DNA of 10,026 bases. Origin: Thermocaproicibacter sp036844765. GTDB taxonomy: Bacteria > Bacillota > Clostridia > Oscillospirales > Acutalibacteraceae. Below, in pieces: positions 1-6,733 of the stretch. The translations under genes were made by a program, and so were the position numbers. The stretch spans positions 1 to 10,026 of the forward strand of contig DAIUFE010000054.1 in NCBI GenBank assembly GCA_036844765.1. Direction: 5' to 3'. The notes under the pieces are model-generated. The model was given only the letters and a program-made list of their open reading frames with translations. It did no database searches and had not been told where the DNA came from. Every line of letters begins with the position of its first letter. Position 1 is the first letter of the stretch.

Positions 1-361
1 GAGATGACGGGAGTCGAACCCGTGTCCGAAGATCATTTGCCAGGGCTTTCTACAGGCGTAGCCTTTGATTTCAAATTCCCTCGGCGCACCGCCCAAAGGC
101 AGGCTTTACGCTTTCGGTAGCCTTTCAGTCATGACCGGGACCAAGGCGCTCCCCGGTTCACGTTCACCGCTCATCGACGCCCTTATCCGGGCCGCGGTGC
201 TCCCGGTAAGGACGGCAGCTTAATTAGGCTGCGTACGCCATCCTATAGTTATAGTTAGCGTTTTCAGTTTTGTCAGTTCATTTTGTTTGCGGAAATAAAG
301 CGTCCCGCGGCGCTGCCCGCTTACCATGGTTCACAATCCCCGTCGAAACCTTTACATCCCC
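1..361 (-). ncRNA. ssrA: tmRNA (transfer-messenger RNA), 3' end cut by the window edge
   Basis: tmRNA releases stalled ribosomes by acting first as an alanyl-tRNA and then as a short mRNA that adds a degradation tag. On the minus strand the RNA starts GGGGATG near 361, followed by the family's GGTTTCGACGGGG-like 5' segment. At the other end the T-arm GTTCGACTCCC is followed by GTCATCTC. The 5' GGGGATG pairs with the 3' CATCTC plus one C expected just outside the window, forming the acceptor stem. The final few bases including CCA are therefore missing or lie beyond position 1. An internal tag reading frame ends in TAA at 226-224. The gene begins 4 nt after the smpB stop codon, and I see no convincing promoter of its own, so it is probably cut from the smpB transcript. 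The length of about 360 nt is normal. Confidence 0.95.
224..274 (-). other. tmRNA proteolysis-tag reading frame
   Basis: Inside the tmRNA a short frame reads DKTENANYNYRMAYAA and ends in TAA. The hydrophobic end with two terminal alanines is what ClpXP-type proteases recognise. The first codon is uncertain. GAC at 274-272 gives a D-K-T beginning reminiscent of the Bacillus G-K-T tag, but GAA at 265-263 or GCT at 259-257 are also possible resume codons. A TGA two codons before GAC limits the frame upstream. Confidence 0.65.
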
Positions 362-365
362 ATGT

Positions 366-833
366 TCAATACCGGCTGCGCTCCTTCATAGCCCGGTCTA
401 TGTCCCGCCTGGCGTCCCGCGCGGCCATGTCGGCGCGCTTGTCGTAGAGCTTTTTGCCCTTGCACAGCCCGACCTGGACCTTGACCATGGAACCTTTGAA
501 ATAGAGCGAGATCGGGATCAGCGCGTACCCGCTCTGCTTGACGTAGCCGAACAGCCGCATGATCTCGCGCCGGTGCATCAGGAGCCGTCTCGTGCGCGCC
601 GGATCCGGATTGAAGATGTTGCCCTGCTTGTAGGGGCTGATGTGCATCCCGTTGACCAGGAGCTGCCCGTTGTCGATCGAGCACCATGCGTCCTTCAGGT
701 TCACCTGCCCGCGCCGGATGGACTTGACCTCCGTCCCGCGCAGCTCGATGCCGGCTTCCATGGATTCCTGCACAAAGTAATCGTGGAACGCCTTTTTGTT
801 TTTTGCAATGGTCTTCAGCGATTCCTTTGCCAT
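366..833 (-). CDS. smpB: SsrA-binding protein SmpB
   Basis: SmpB binds the tRNA-like domain of tmRNA and carries it into stalled ribosomes, where it occupies the decoding site in place of an anticodon. The 155 residues match the family's usual length. Visible hallmarks are the N-terminal KNKKAFHDYF segment, GIELRGTEVKSIR (about residues 28-40), the NPDPARTRRLLMHRREI stretch (about 75-91) and the basic C-terminal tail rich in Arg and Lys that enters the mRNA channel. The start is supported by a GGAGG at 845-841, eight bases upstream of the ATG. A consensus promoter precedes the gene. The tmRNA partner lies only 4 nt downstream on the same strand, so protein and RNA probably come from one transcript. 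Confidence 0.97.
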   Translation of the reverse strand: MAKESLKTIAKNKKAFHDYFVQESMEAGIELRGTEVKSIRRGQVNLKDAWCSIDNGQLLVNGMHISPYKQGNIFNPDPARTRRLLMHRREIMRLFGYVKQSGYALIPISLYFKGSMVKVQVGLCKGKKLYDKRADMAARDARRDIDRAMKERSRY

Positions 834-862
834 GCGGAAGCCTCCGTTTCTCCGGAACTATC

Positions 863-891
863 AAAATAACATGTTCTCCGCGCGTTGTCAA
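863..891 (-). promoter_or_regulatory. Sigma-A promoter for smpB-ssrA
   Basis: On the minus strand a perfect TTGACA (891-886) is followed after 17 bases by TATTTT (868-863). Transcription would start near 856, leaving a short leader of about 20 nt before the smpB ATG. It lies in the recR-smpB gap, so smpB and tmRNA can be expressed independently of the dnaX-recR genes. Confidence 0.8.
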
Positions 892-919
892 TAGGAAATT
901 ATGGAAAATATAATTTATT

Positions 920-1522
920 TCAAAGTTCGCTGCGGCCTTCCAGCGCGCGGGAAAGCGTGACCTCGTCCGCGTATTCCAGGTCTCCGCCGACCGGGATCCC
1001 GTAGGCCAGCCGCGTGACCCGGACCCCGAGGGGCTTGAGCAGGCGGGAGACGTACATGGCGGTCGCCTCGCCCTCCACGGTCGGGTTGGTCGCCATGATG
1101 ACCTCTTTCACCCCGCCGCCGTTCACGCGGTCCAGCAGTTCGCGGATATGGAGCTGGTCGGGGCCGATGCCGTTCAGGGGGGAGATTACGCCGTGCAGCA
1201 CATGATACGTGCCCTCATAGTCCTGCGTGCGCTCCATCGCCACCACGTCGCGCGGATTTTCCACCACGCAGATCATGCCGTGGTCCCGCGCCGGGTTGCG
1301 GCAGATGGGGCAGAGGTCCTGGTCCGTCAGATTGCAGCAGACCTTGCAGGTGTGGATCTTTTCGTGTGCCTCCAGGATGGAGGCGGAAAGCTGCCTGACC
1401 GCCTCGTCCGACAGACCGAGCACGTAGTAGGCCATGCGCTGGGCGCTTTTGTACCCGATGCCGGGGAAGTGCTCGAACTGCTCCACCAGGCGCGACAGCG
1501 GCGCGATGCGATAATCCGCCAT
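920..1522 (-). CDS. recR: Recombination mediator protein RecR
   Basis: RecR works with RecO (and RecF) to load RecA onto SSB-coated single-stranded DNA during gap repair. The 200 residues are the standard length. A helix-hairpin-helix segment (FPGIGYKSAQRMAYY, about 19-33) is followed by a four-cysteine zinc motif (C59, C62, C71, C74) and a TOPRIM domain (about 82-177) with E88 in VVENPRD and the TNPTVEGEATA motif. The C-terminus has the expected YGIPVGGDLEYADEVTL signature. The ATG lies 3 nt past the ybaB stop codon, so the SD must lie in the ybaB tail; GGGGGC there is a weak candidate. This is the last gene of the dnaX-ybaB-recR run, the same order as in Bacillus subtilis. Confidence 0.97.
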   Translation of the reverse strand: MADYRIAPLSRLVEQFEHFPGIGYKSAQRMAYYVLGLSDEAVRQLSASILEAHEKIHTCKVCCNLTDQDLCPICRNPARDHGMICVVENPRDVVAMERTQDYEGTYHVLHGVISPLNGIGPDQLHIRELLDRVNGGGVKEVIMATNPTVEGEATAMYVSRLLKPLGVRVTRLAYGIPVGGDLEYADEVTLSRALEGRSEL

Positions 1523-1525
1523 CGG

Positions 1526-1876
1526 TCAGAACGCCCCCGGCATGCTCAGCCCGCCGGAAATTTTCTGCATTTTCTCCGCGCGGTCGGCGGCGGCGGCGCG
1601 GAGCGCCTCGTTGACGGCGGCCAGCACCAGGTCGGAGAGCATCTCCACGTCCTCCGGGTCCACAACCTCCGGCTTGATCTCGACCGATTTGAGTTCCATT
1701 TTCCCGGTCGCGGTCGCCCGGACGGCGTCGCCGCCCGCCGAGGCGGTGTATTCCTTGGTCTCCAGCTCCTCGGCCGTCTTGTTCATCTGCTCCTGCAGCT
1801 TCTGCGCCTGGCGCGCGAGCTGCTGCAGATTGGAAGCTCCGCCTCCGCCGTATCCCTGCGGCAGTCTTGCTTTCAT
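1526..1876 (-). CDS. ybaB: YbaB/EbfC family nucleoid-associated DNA-binding protein
   Basis: YbaB/EbfC proteins are small dimeric DNA-binding proteins associated with the nucleoid. Their precise role in Firmicutes is unsettled, although the gene is almost always linked to dnaX and recR. The 116 residues begin with a Gly-rich stretch, then a Gln-rich helix (ASNLQQLARQAQKLQEQM, about 14-31), a beta-sheet core containing EYTASAGGDAVRATATGKMELKSVEIKPEVVDPED (about 42-76, given here only to locate it) and a C-terminal Ala-rich helix ending in the characteristic GGLSMPGAF. The start chosen is the ATG overlapping the dnaX stop (ATGA), which suggests translational coupling. A longer upstream reading in this frame only shadows dnaX. 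Confidence 0.95.
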   Translation of the reverse strand: MKARLPQGYGGGGASNLQQLARQAQKLQEQMNKTAEELETKEYTASAGGDAVRATATGKMELKSVEIKPEVVDPEDVEMLSDLVLAAVNEALRAAAADRAEKMQKISGGLSMPGAF

Positions 1877-3504
1877 GACTTGGACTCCTCCTGTTTTTCC
1901 ACGACTTCGATACCCGCCTTTTCGGCGTCCGCCGCCAGCTTCGCCAGCGGGTCCTCGGCCTTTTGCTCCTTCTCCGGTTTCCGGTACGGGCCGAGGCTGA
2001 AGGACCGGCCCGTGACCTGCTGGATGGCGGCGCGCATCCGGTCGCGCTGCTCCGGCCTGCGCAGCAGCTGGAACGCGATCTCGTTCGGCGCGTCGATCAG
2101 CACGTAGCCGCCGCTCACATACGCGGCGGAGCCGCCGAACGCCGCCCCCGCCGTGGGGGACGTCTGCCGGATCACCTGCAGGATCTCCGGCCATTCGGCC
2201 AGCTTCTGCGCGCTTTTCTGGAGACGGATGAATTTGTCCTCCGGTTCTTCGGCCGGCGTCTGCCGGGCGGGTGCCGTCTGTCCGGTAGGTGCCGCCTGCG
2301 GCGGCTTCTCCCGCTGCGCCGGGGCGGGGGACGTCTGCGGCTGTACCGCCGGCTGCGCGGCGGGCGGCGCGCCCCGCTCGAGGGCCTCGACGCGGCGCAG
2401 GAGCGCCGCCGGCGAAGAATCCAGCCGCGGCGAGCACAGCCGCAGCATCGTCAGCTCGAAGACCGTGCGCCGGTTCCCGCCGCGGGCCATTTCCTCCAGC
2501 GCGCCCTGCAGGGCTTCCATCCCGTGCAGAACGGCGGGCAGGGGCATCGAACTCGCCTGCTTTTCCAGCTCCGCGTATTCGGAATCGGGCACGGCGAGGA
2601 GGCCCCGCGCGTCCTTCATCACCTGGATCAGCATCAGGGCGCGGAAATGGGAGGAAAGCTCCTCGCACAGGCGCGCCATGTCCTTCGATTCCCGGTAGAG
2701 GCGGTCGACGAGCTCCAGCATGGCGGCCGTATCTCCCGTCCGGACGGCGTCGGCCAGCGCGAACAGATGCCCGCGCCCCGTCAGTCCCGCCGCCGCCGTC
2801 ACGATTTTTTCCGTGACCTCCCGGCTGCGGCTGAAACACTGGTCCAGCAGCGAGAGCGCGTCGCGCATCCCGCCGTCGGCCAGCCGGGCGATCAGCAGGG
2901 CCGCCTGCGGGTCGATCGACGCGTTTTCCTGCTGCGCCACGTAGGTCAGCCGGCCGGCGATCTCCTGCGGGGCGATGCGGTGGAAATCGAACCGCTGGCA
3001 GCGCGAGAGGATGGTTGCAGGGAGCTTGTGGACCTCCGTCGTGGCGAGGATGAAGATCACGTGCGCGGGCGGCTCCTCGAGCGTCTTCAGCAGCGCGTTG
3101 AAGGCGCCCGTCGAAAGCATGTGCACCTCGTCGATGATATAGACGCGGTACTTGGCGGCCGCAGGGGTGAAGTTGGCCTCCTCCCGCAGGGTGCGGATGT
3201 TCTCGACGCCGTTGTTGCTGGCGGCGTCAATCTCGACCACGTCCAGCACCGAGCCGTCGTCTATGCCGCGGCAGATCTCACACTCGCCGCAGGGGTCGCC
3301 GTCCGCGGGATGCAGGCAGTTCACGGCCTTCGCGAGGATCTTCGCGCAGGTGGTCTTTCCGGTGCCGCGCGAGCCGGTGAACAGGTAGGCGTGCGCGATG
3401 CGGCCGGACTTCAGCTCGTTTCGCAGCGTGACGGTGACCTGCGGCTGGCCGACCACGTCGGCGAATTTTTTCGGCCGCCATTTTCGGTATAAAACCTGAT
3501 ACAC
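1873..3504 (-). CDS. dnaX: DNA polymerase III subunits gamma/tau (DnaX)
   Basis: DnaX is the ATPase of the clamp loader that places the beta sliding clamp on primed DNA and, as tau, links polymerase cores. The 543 residues contain Walker A GSRGTGKT (44-51), four zinc-binding cysteines (C63, C72, C75, C78), Walker B IIDEVHML (123-130), the sensor-1 region ILATTE (152-157) and the SRC arginine finger (167-169). A Pro/Gln/Ala-rich linker (about 378-425) leads to a tau-type C-terminal domain. The start is GTG, giving a YQVLYRKWRP beginning that matches the family. AAGGCGG lies 9 bases upstream as the ribosome-binding site. The frame stays open further upstream but would run into the SRP RNA. I saw no A-rich slippery site for gamma frameshifting. 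The gene starts shortly after the SRP RNA terminator and overlaps ybaB by 4 nt. Confidence 0.96.
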   Translation of the reverse strand: MYQVLYRKWRPKKFADVVGQPQVTVTLRNELKSGRIAHAYLFTGSRGTGKTTCAKILAKAVNCLHPADGDPCGECEICRGIDDGSVLDVVEIDAASNNGVENIRTLREEANFTPAAAKYRVYIIDEVHMLSTGAFNALLKTLEEPPAHVIFILATTEVHKLPATILSRCQRFDFHRIAPQEIAGRLTYVAQQENASIDPQAALLIARLADGGMRDALSLLDQCFSRSREVTEKIVTAAAGLTGRGHLFALADAVRTGDTAAMLELVDRLYRESKDMARLCEELSSHFRALMLIQVMKDARGLLAVPDSEYAELEKQASSMPLPAVLHGMEALQGALEEMARGGNRRTVFELTMLRLCSPRLDSSPAALLRRVEALERGAPPAAQPAVQPQTSPAPAQREKPPQAAPTGQTAPARQTPAEEPEDKFIRLQKSAQKLAEWPEILQVIRQTSPTAGAAFGGSAAYVSGGYVLIDAPNEIAFQLLRRPEQRDRMRAAIQQVTGRSFSLGPYRKPEKEQKAEDPLAKLAADAEKAGIEVVEKQEESKS

Positions 3505-3523
3505 CCGCAAACACCGCCTTCCG

Positions 3524-3560
3524 AAAAAAATGAAAAGCAAGACAGGCCGCTTTCGCGGCT
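3524..3560 (-). terminator. Terminator-like hairpin after the SRP RNA
   Basis: On the minus strand AGCCGC-GAAA-GCGGCC forms a stable GNRA-capped hairpin (3560-3545). It is followed by a pyrimidine-rich run with four and then seven T residues (3536-3524). It ends about 20 nt before the dnaX GTG. dnaX therefore depends either on readthrough from the SRP promoter or on a promoter not seen here. The U-tracts sit several bases away from the hairpin, so part of the terminator may be the outer helix described under the SRP RNA. Confidence 0.7.
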
Positions 3561-3561
3561 C

Positions 3562-3698
3562 ATGCGACCGGATATGCGGACGGTCCGACCGCCTGCATCG
3601 CGCGGGGCAATCCGCTGAATGCTGCTCGGTTCCCCGCCTGACATGGTTCACGGCGCCCCGCCGCACAGAGCCGGGCCGCCCGCATATCCCCGCCGCAC
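3562..3698 (-). ncRNA. ffs: Signal recognition particle RNA (4.5S-like)
   Basis: This RNA binds Ffh to target nascent membrane and secreted proteins. The apical domain is unmistakable on the minus strand: ATGTCAGG, then CGG-GGAA-CCG with the GGAA tetraloop at 3633-3630, then AGCAGC, the asymmetric Ffh-binding loop. Below it GCGGGGC pairs with GCCCCGC. A long basal rod follows, in which GGATATGCGGGCGG pairs with CCGTCCGCATATCC over 14 positions and is extended by GTGCGGC with GTCGCAT. The rod is too short to carry a Bacillus-type Alu domain. Flanking bases 3713-3705 and 3545-3537 can add a further 9-bp closing helix, so the primary transcript is longer than the limits given. A small hairpin (3746-3741 with 3727-3722) sits in the 5' leader. 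SRP RNA upstream of dnaX is a known Firmicutes arrangement. Confidence 0.93.
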
Positions 3699-3755
3699 GC
3701 ACTTCTGCCTTGCTTTGGACCGAACCGCCGCTTGCCGGACCGGTTCAGCTTTCTT

Positions 3756-3784
3756 ATTATAACCGATTTTGCGTGGAAAGGCAA
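3756..3784 (-). promoter_or_regulatory. Sigma-A promoter for SRP RNA
   Basis: On the minus strand TTGCCT (3784-3779) is followed after 17 bases by a perfect TATAAT (3761-3756). Transcription would begin near 3749, about 50 nt before the paired rod of the SRP RNA. It is the only clear promoter upstream of dnaX. Confidence 0.85.
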
Positions 3785-3828
3785 CCCTTTTTCCGCCGCG
3801 GGCGCGCCGGGCGGAGAAAAGGCGGCGC

Positions 3829-5091
3829 TCAGCCTCCGCGTTTCGGCAGGCCGGGGAAATCCAGCGTGGCGAAATAGTCGGCGGGCGTCTCGGCGCGGCG
3901 GATCCGCTGCGTGCTGCCGTCCTCACGCAGCAGGATCTCGGCGGAGCGCAGCTTGCCGTTGTAGTTGTAGCCCATCGAATGCCCGTGCGCGCCCGTGTCG
4001 TGGATCACGATCAGGTCGCCCATCTCGATCTTCGGCAGCATGCGGTCGACCGCAAATTTGTCGTTGTTTTCGCACAGCCCGCCCACAATGTCGTACTGAT
4101 GGTCGCAGGGCGCGTCCTCCTTGCCGCAGACCGTGATGTGGTGGTAGGCGCCGTACATGGCCGGGCGCAGCAGGTTGGCGGCGCAGGCGTCCAGGCCGAT
4201 GTACTCCTTGTAGATATGTTTCTCGCGGATGGCCGTCGCCACCAGGCAGCCGTACGGCGCCAGCATATAGCGCCCCATCTCGGTGAAGACCGCCGCGTCG
4301 CCCATCCCCTGCGGCACGAGGATTTCCTCGAAGCGTTTCCGGACCTCGCGCCCGATCCGGAGGATGTCGGCGGGCTTCTGATTGGGGCGGTAGGGGACGC
4401 CCACGCCGCCCGAAAGGTTGATGAAAGCGATGTGCGCGCCCGTTTCCCGGTGCAGCTCCGCCGCCAGCCGGAACAGGATCCCCGCGAGGGTGGGGTAGTA
4501 TTCGCTGTCCGTGGTGTTGCTGGCGAGAAAGGCATGCAGGCCGAAACGCTCGGCGCCCAGCTTTTGCAGCCGGCGGAACCCCTCCGTGAGCTGCGGGCGG
4601 GTGAAGCCGTATTTCGATTCGCCGGGGTTGTCCATGATGGCGTTGCTCGCCTTGAAGACCCCGCCCGGATTGTAGCGGCAGCAGATGGTTTTCGGAATGC
4701 CGCACAGGCGGTCCAGGATGTCGATGTTCGTGAAGTCGTCCAGATTGATGGTCGCGCCCAGCCGGCGCGCCAGAAGGTAATCCTCGTCCGGCGTCATGTT
4801 GGAGGAGAACATGATGTCCTCCCCGCCGAAGCCGCAGGCATCCGAAAGCATCAGTTCCGTCAGGGAGGAGCAGTCCACGCCGCAGCCCTCGCTCTGCAGA
4901 ATCTTCAGGATGTACGGGTTGGGCGTCGCCTTGACGGCGAAAAACTCGCGGTACCCCGCGTTCCAGGCGAAGGCCTGCCGCACTCTCCGCGCGTTTTCCC
5001 GGATTCCTTTTTCGTCGTACAGGTAAAACGGCGTGGGGTATTTGCGGGCGATGGCCCTGAGCTGTTCCGGCGTGACGAACGGTTTTTTCAT
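3829..5091 (-). CDS. lysA: Diaminopimelate decarboxylase
   Basis: This enzyme removes CO2 from meso-diaminopimelate to give L-lysine, using pyridoxal phosphate, in the cytoplasm. The 420 residues follow the fold-type III (alanine-racemase-like barrel) plan. The PLP lysine is K54 in FFAVKATPNP, followed by the glycine loop NLSGGVGVPY (225-234), EMGRY (271-275), MYGAYHHI (312-319), the active-site cysteine C340 in GGLCENNDKF and the C-terminal GYNYNGKLRSAEIL (374-387). Several motifs differ from the textbook enzyme: HAFLAS for HxHIGS, CENND for CESxD and DTGAH for DAGAY. I recall a clostridial clade of annotated lysA genes with the same variants, so I keep the name. Another decarboxylase of this fold remains possible. 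An AGGAAG lies about 10 bases before the ATG. It is the last gene of the AraC-DUF1836-lysA run. I see no lysine riboswitch in the 73-nt upstream gap. Confidence 0.88.
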   Translation of the reverse strand: MKKPFVTPEQLRAIARKYPTPFYLYDEKGIRENARRVRQAFAWNAGYREFFAVKATPNPYILKILQSEGCGVDCSSLTELMLSDACGFGGEDIMFSSNMTPDEDYLLARRLGATINLDDFTNIDILDRLCGIPKTICCRYNPGGVFKASNAIMDNPGESKYGFTRPQLTEGFRRLQKLGAERFGLHAFLASNTTDSEYYPTLAGILFRLAAELHRETGAHIAFINLSGGVGVPYRPNQKPADILRIGREVRKRFEEILVPQGMGDAAVFTEMGRYMLAPYGCLVATAIREKHIYKEYIGLDACAANLLRPAMYGAYHHITVCGKEDAPCDHQYDIVGGLCENNDKFAVDRMLPKIEMGDLIVIHDTGAHGHSMGYNYNGKLRSAEILLREDGSTQRIRRAETPADYFATLDFPGLPKRGG

Positions 5092-5164
5092 GGCGCTGCT
5101 TCTTCCTTTGCTGCTTGGATTTCCGGCCGGGCCGAGGCTTCGCCGCGCTGCCCGTGCGGGAATT

Positions 5165-5719
5165 TTATTTTTTATCCTTCTCTTTCTGTTCCCCGGCGGT
5201 CTCCAGCTCGTTCAAAATCCGCTCCGCGACCGTTCGGCGGGCGTTCGCCTCGACGGAAAGCTCGATCGCCAGGCGCGTCAGCTCCGCTTCGCCCTTCGGT
5301 GCCGCCGCCTCCGCGCGGCCGCAGACGCTTTTCAAGGCCTCGGTCTGCGCCTCGCAGAAGCGGTCGTAGACCTCGCTGGCCGGGGCGTTCTTCAGCAGCG
5401 TCTTGACCAGGGCCGAGATGTCCTGGATGGAGAGCACCTGTTTGAGCATGCAGATCACGGTCAGCACCGCCAGATGCTCGCGCGCGTATTTTTTCTGCGC
5501 CGGACGGGGCAGAACGCCGTCCTTCACATAGTTGTTGATCATGCTGGAGGTGAGCACGCACTCACTGTCGCTGCGCTCGAAAAGGTGCAGCTGCTTGTTC
5601 ATATAGGTCAGGACCTGATCCATATAGAGGTAGATTTCCGGCAGGCGGTCCCATTCCGCGGAACTGAAATTCTCCACTTCCTTCGACCAGGCCAGAATCC
5701 GGTCCGCTGCTTCGCTCAT
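5165..5719 (-). CDS. DUF1836 domain-containing protein (MerR-like putative regulator)
   Basis: The 184-residue protein matches the DUF1836 family of Firmicutes, whose biochemical role is not established. The segment around LTSSMINNYVKDGVLPRP and KYAREHLAVLTVICMLKQVLSIQDI (about 56-102) resembles a MerR-type winged helix: it selects helix positions, has a wing-like YVKDGVL, and is followed by a leucine-rich helical part. The C-terminus is helical and strongly charged (EQKEKDKK). There is no transmembrane segment or signal peptide. The start is the ATG overlapping the stop of the AraC-type gene (ATGA), which implies translational coupling. The gap to lysA is 73 nt without a clear terminator. 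A longer open frame upstream is only a shadow of the araC-like gene. A DNA-binding role is inferred from the fold, not shown. Confidence 0.88.
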   Translation of the reverse strand: MSEAADRILAWSKEVENFSSAEWDRLPEIYLYMDQVLTYMNKQLHLFERSDSECVLTSSMINNYVKDGVLPRPAQKKYAREHLAVLTVICMLKQVLSIQDISALVKTLLKNAPASEVYDRFCEAQTEALKSVCGRAEAAAPKGEAELTRLAIELSVEANARRTVAERILNELETAGEQKEKDKK

Positions 5720-6570
5720 TGCTGTTTTTGTCCTCCGTTTCCGCCGCGGCTGCTCGAGACGTACCGGCTCGGGGGAATCCCCATGTATTTTTTGAAGACC
5801 CTCGAAAAATAAAGCTGGTCCGAAAATCCGGTGGAATAGGCGACCTCGCCCACGGTCAGGCGGCCGGTTTCCAGAAGAGACACCGCCTTGTTGATGCGGT
5901 AGCGCATCAGGTATTCGTTCGGGGGGATGGAGATATGCTGCATGAACAGCCGGTACAGATGGCTGCGGCTGATGCCCGCGCTCGCGGCGACGCGGCTGAC
6001 GTCGATGTCGCCGGAGTAGTTGTAGTCGATGAATCGGATGGCCTTCTGGACGTATTCGTATCCGTTCCCGAACGGGGCGGCCGGTCTGCCGAAGCGGTCC
6101 ATCAGCTCCGCGAGGAACAGCAGCAGCTTCCCTTCCATGCGCGCCTCGTCGCTCGGGCTGGAGCCGGAGGCGTTGCAGATATCCATCATCTTGTCCCGGA
6201 GCGCCGCGCCGGCCGAGTGGAACACCGGCTCGCGGCCGAGCAGCCCGGTCTGTTCCATCAGGCGCTTCGCATCCGCGCCGTTGAAGCCGACCCAGCTGTA
6301 TTCCCACGGGTCGTCGCGGTCCGCCGCGTAGGAGACGATCTGCGACGGCACCACCAGAAAGCCGTCTTCCGCCGCAAGGGGATATTGTCTTCCGCCGCAG
6401 CGGAAAACGCCGCGCCCGGAAACGACGATATGGATGAGGTAGTGGTCGCGCACGGCAGGCCCCCACGAGTGGCAGGCGCGGCATTTCTGCACGCCGCAAC
6501 TGTAAACCGCCAGGCCGAGGCTGTTGTGGAACGAAACCTTGAACGAATGCCGGAATTCGTCGTTTGTCAT
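5716..6570 (-). CDS. AraC family transcriptional regulator with cupin-like sensor domain
   Basis: The 284 residues have the layout of a ligand-sensing AraC/XylS regulator. The N-terminal cupin-like domain (about 15-100) contains HYLIHIVVSGRGVF and PLAAEDGFLVVPSQ, typical of sugar-responsive members such as MsmR/RafR types. The C-terminal double helix-turn-helix (about 175-271) has DIDVSRVAASAGISRSHLYRLF for the first and TVGEVAYSTGFSDQLYFSRVFKKYMGIPPSRY for the second DNA-binding unit. The start used is ATG at 6570-6568, preceded by GGAGGGGAGG. The in-frame ATG eight codons earlier lies upstream of that ribosome-binding site and is unlikely. The gene has a consensus promoter facing away from the oadG-like gene, so it may control itself and that neighbour. 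The ligand cannot be told from sequence. Confidence 0.92.
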   Translation of the reverse strand: MTNDEFRHSFKVSFHNSLGLAVYSCGVQKCRACHSWGPAVRDHYLIHIVVSGRGVFRCGGRQYPLAAEDGFLVVPSQIVSYAADRDDPWEYSWVGFNGADAKRLMEQTGLLGREPVFHSAGAALRDKMMDICNASGSSPSDEARMEGKLLLFLAELMDRFGRPAAPFGNGYEYVQKAIRFIDYNYSGDIDVSRVAASAGISRSHLYRLFMQHISIPPNEYLMRYRINKAVSLLETGRLTVGEVAYSTGFSDQLYFSRVFKKYMGIPPSRYVSSSRGGNGGQKQQ

Positions 6571-6606
6571 GCGCCCGCGCACCTCCCCTCCCATTCACCC
6601 ATTCTT

Positions 6607-6635
6607 ATTATAAATGGAAACGGCCCCGCTTGCAA
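6607..6635 (-). promoter_or_regulatory. Sigma-A promoter for the AraC-type gene
   Basis: On the minus strand TTGCAA (6635-6630) is followed after 17 bases by TATAAT (6612-6607), about 37 nt before the ATG. Only about 26 bp separate its -35 box from the -35 box of the divergent plus-strand promoter, so one bound regulator could affect both. Confidence 0.8.
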
Positions 6636-6661
6636 CTAAAAAGAAAAAGCGTCCGGTTTTG

Positions 6662-6690
6662 TTGAAATCGCGCGGCGCACCGTCTATAAT
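6662..6690 (+). promoter_or_regulatory. Sigma-A promoter for the OadG-like gene
   Basis: TTGAAA (6662-6667) is followed after 17 bases by TATAAT (6685-6690), about 43 nt before the ATG at 6734. It is divergent from the promoter of the AraC-type gene. Confidence 0.8.
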
Positions 6691-6733
6691 AAAATGAAAT
6701 GAAGCCTTTCATGGATGCCGGAGGAATTGAAAA

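Noticed and set aside
1873..2300. Programmed frameshift site producing a short gamma form of DnaX
   Set aside because: No A-rich slippery heptamer was seen in the tau linker region.
3505..3702. N-terminal extension of dnaX
   Set aside because: The frame is open but crosses the SRP RNA and its terminator, while GTG at 3504 has a ribosome-binding site and gives the normal family start.
3785..3828. Intrinsic terminator after lysA
   Set aside because: Complementary arms CGCCGC and GCGGCG exist, but the loop is long and no T-run follows on the minus strand.
5092..5164. Lysine riboswitch or attenuator in front of lysA
   Set aside because: Only 73 nt, with only small GC hairpins and no space for the large L-box fold.
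3769..5406. Long plus-strand open frame opposite lysA and the DUF1836 gene
   Set aside because: Low-complexity Arg/Ala/Val-rich translation with no family features; the opposite strand holds clear homologues.
6571..6594. Earlier ATG for the AraC-type regulator
   Set aside because: The strong GGAGGGGAGG lies downstream of that ATG and at a workable distance from the later one.
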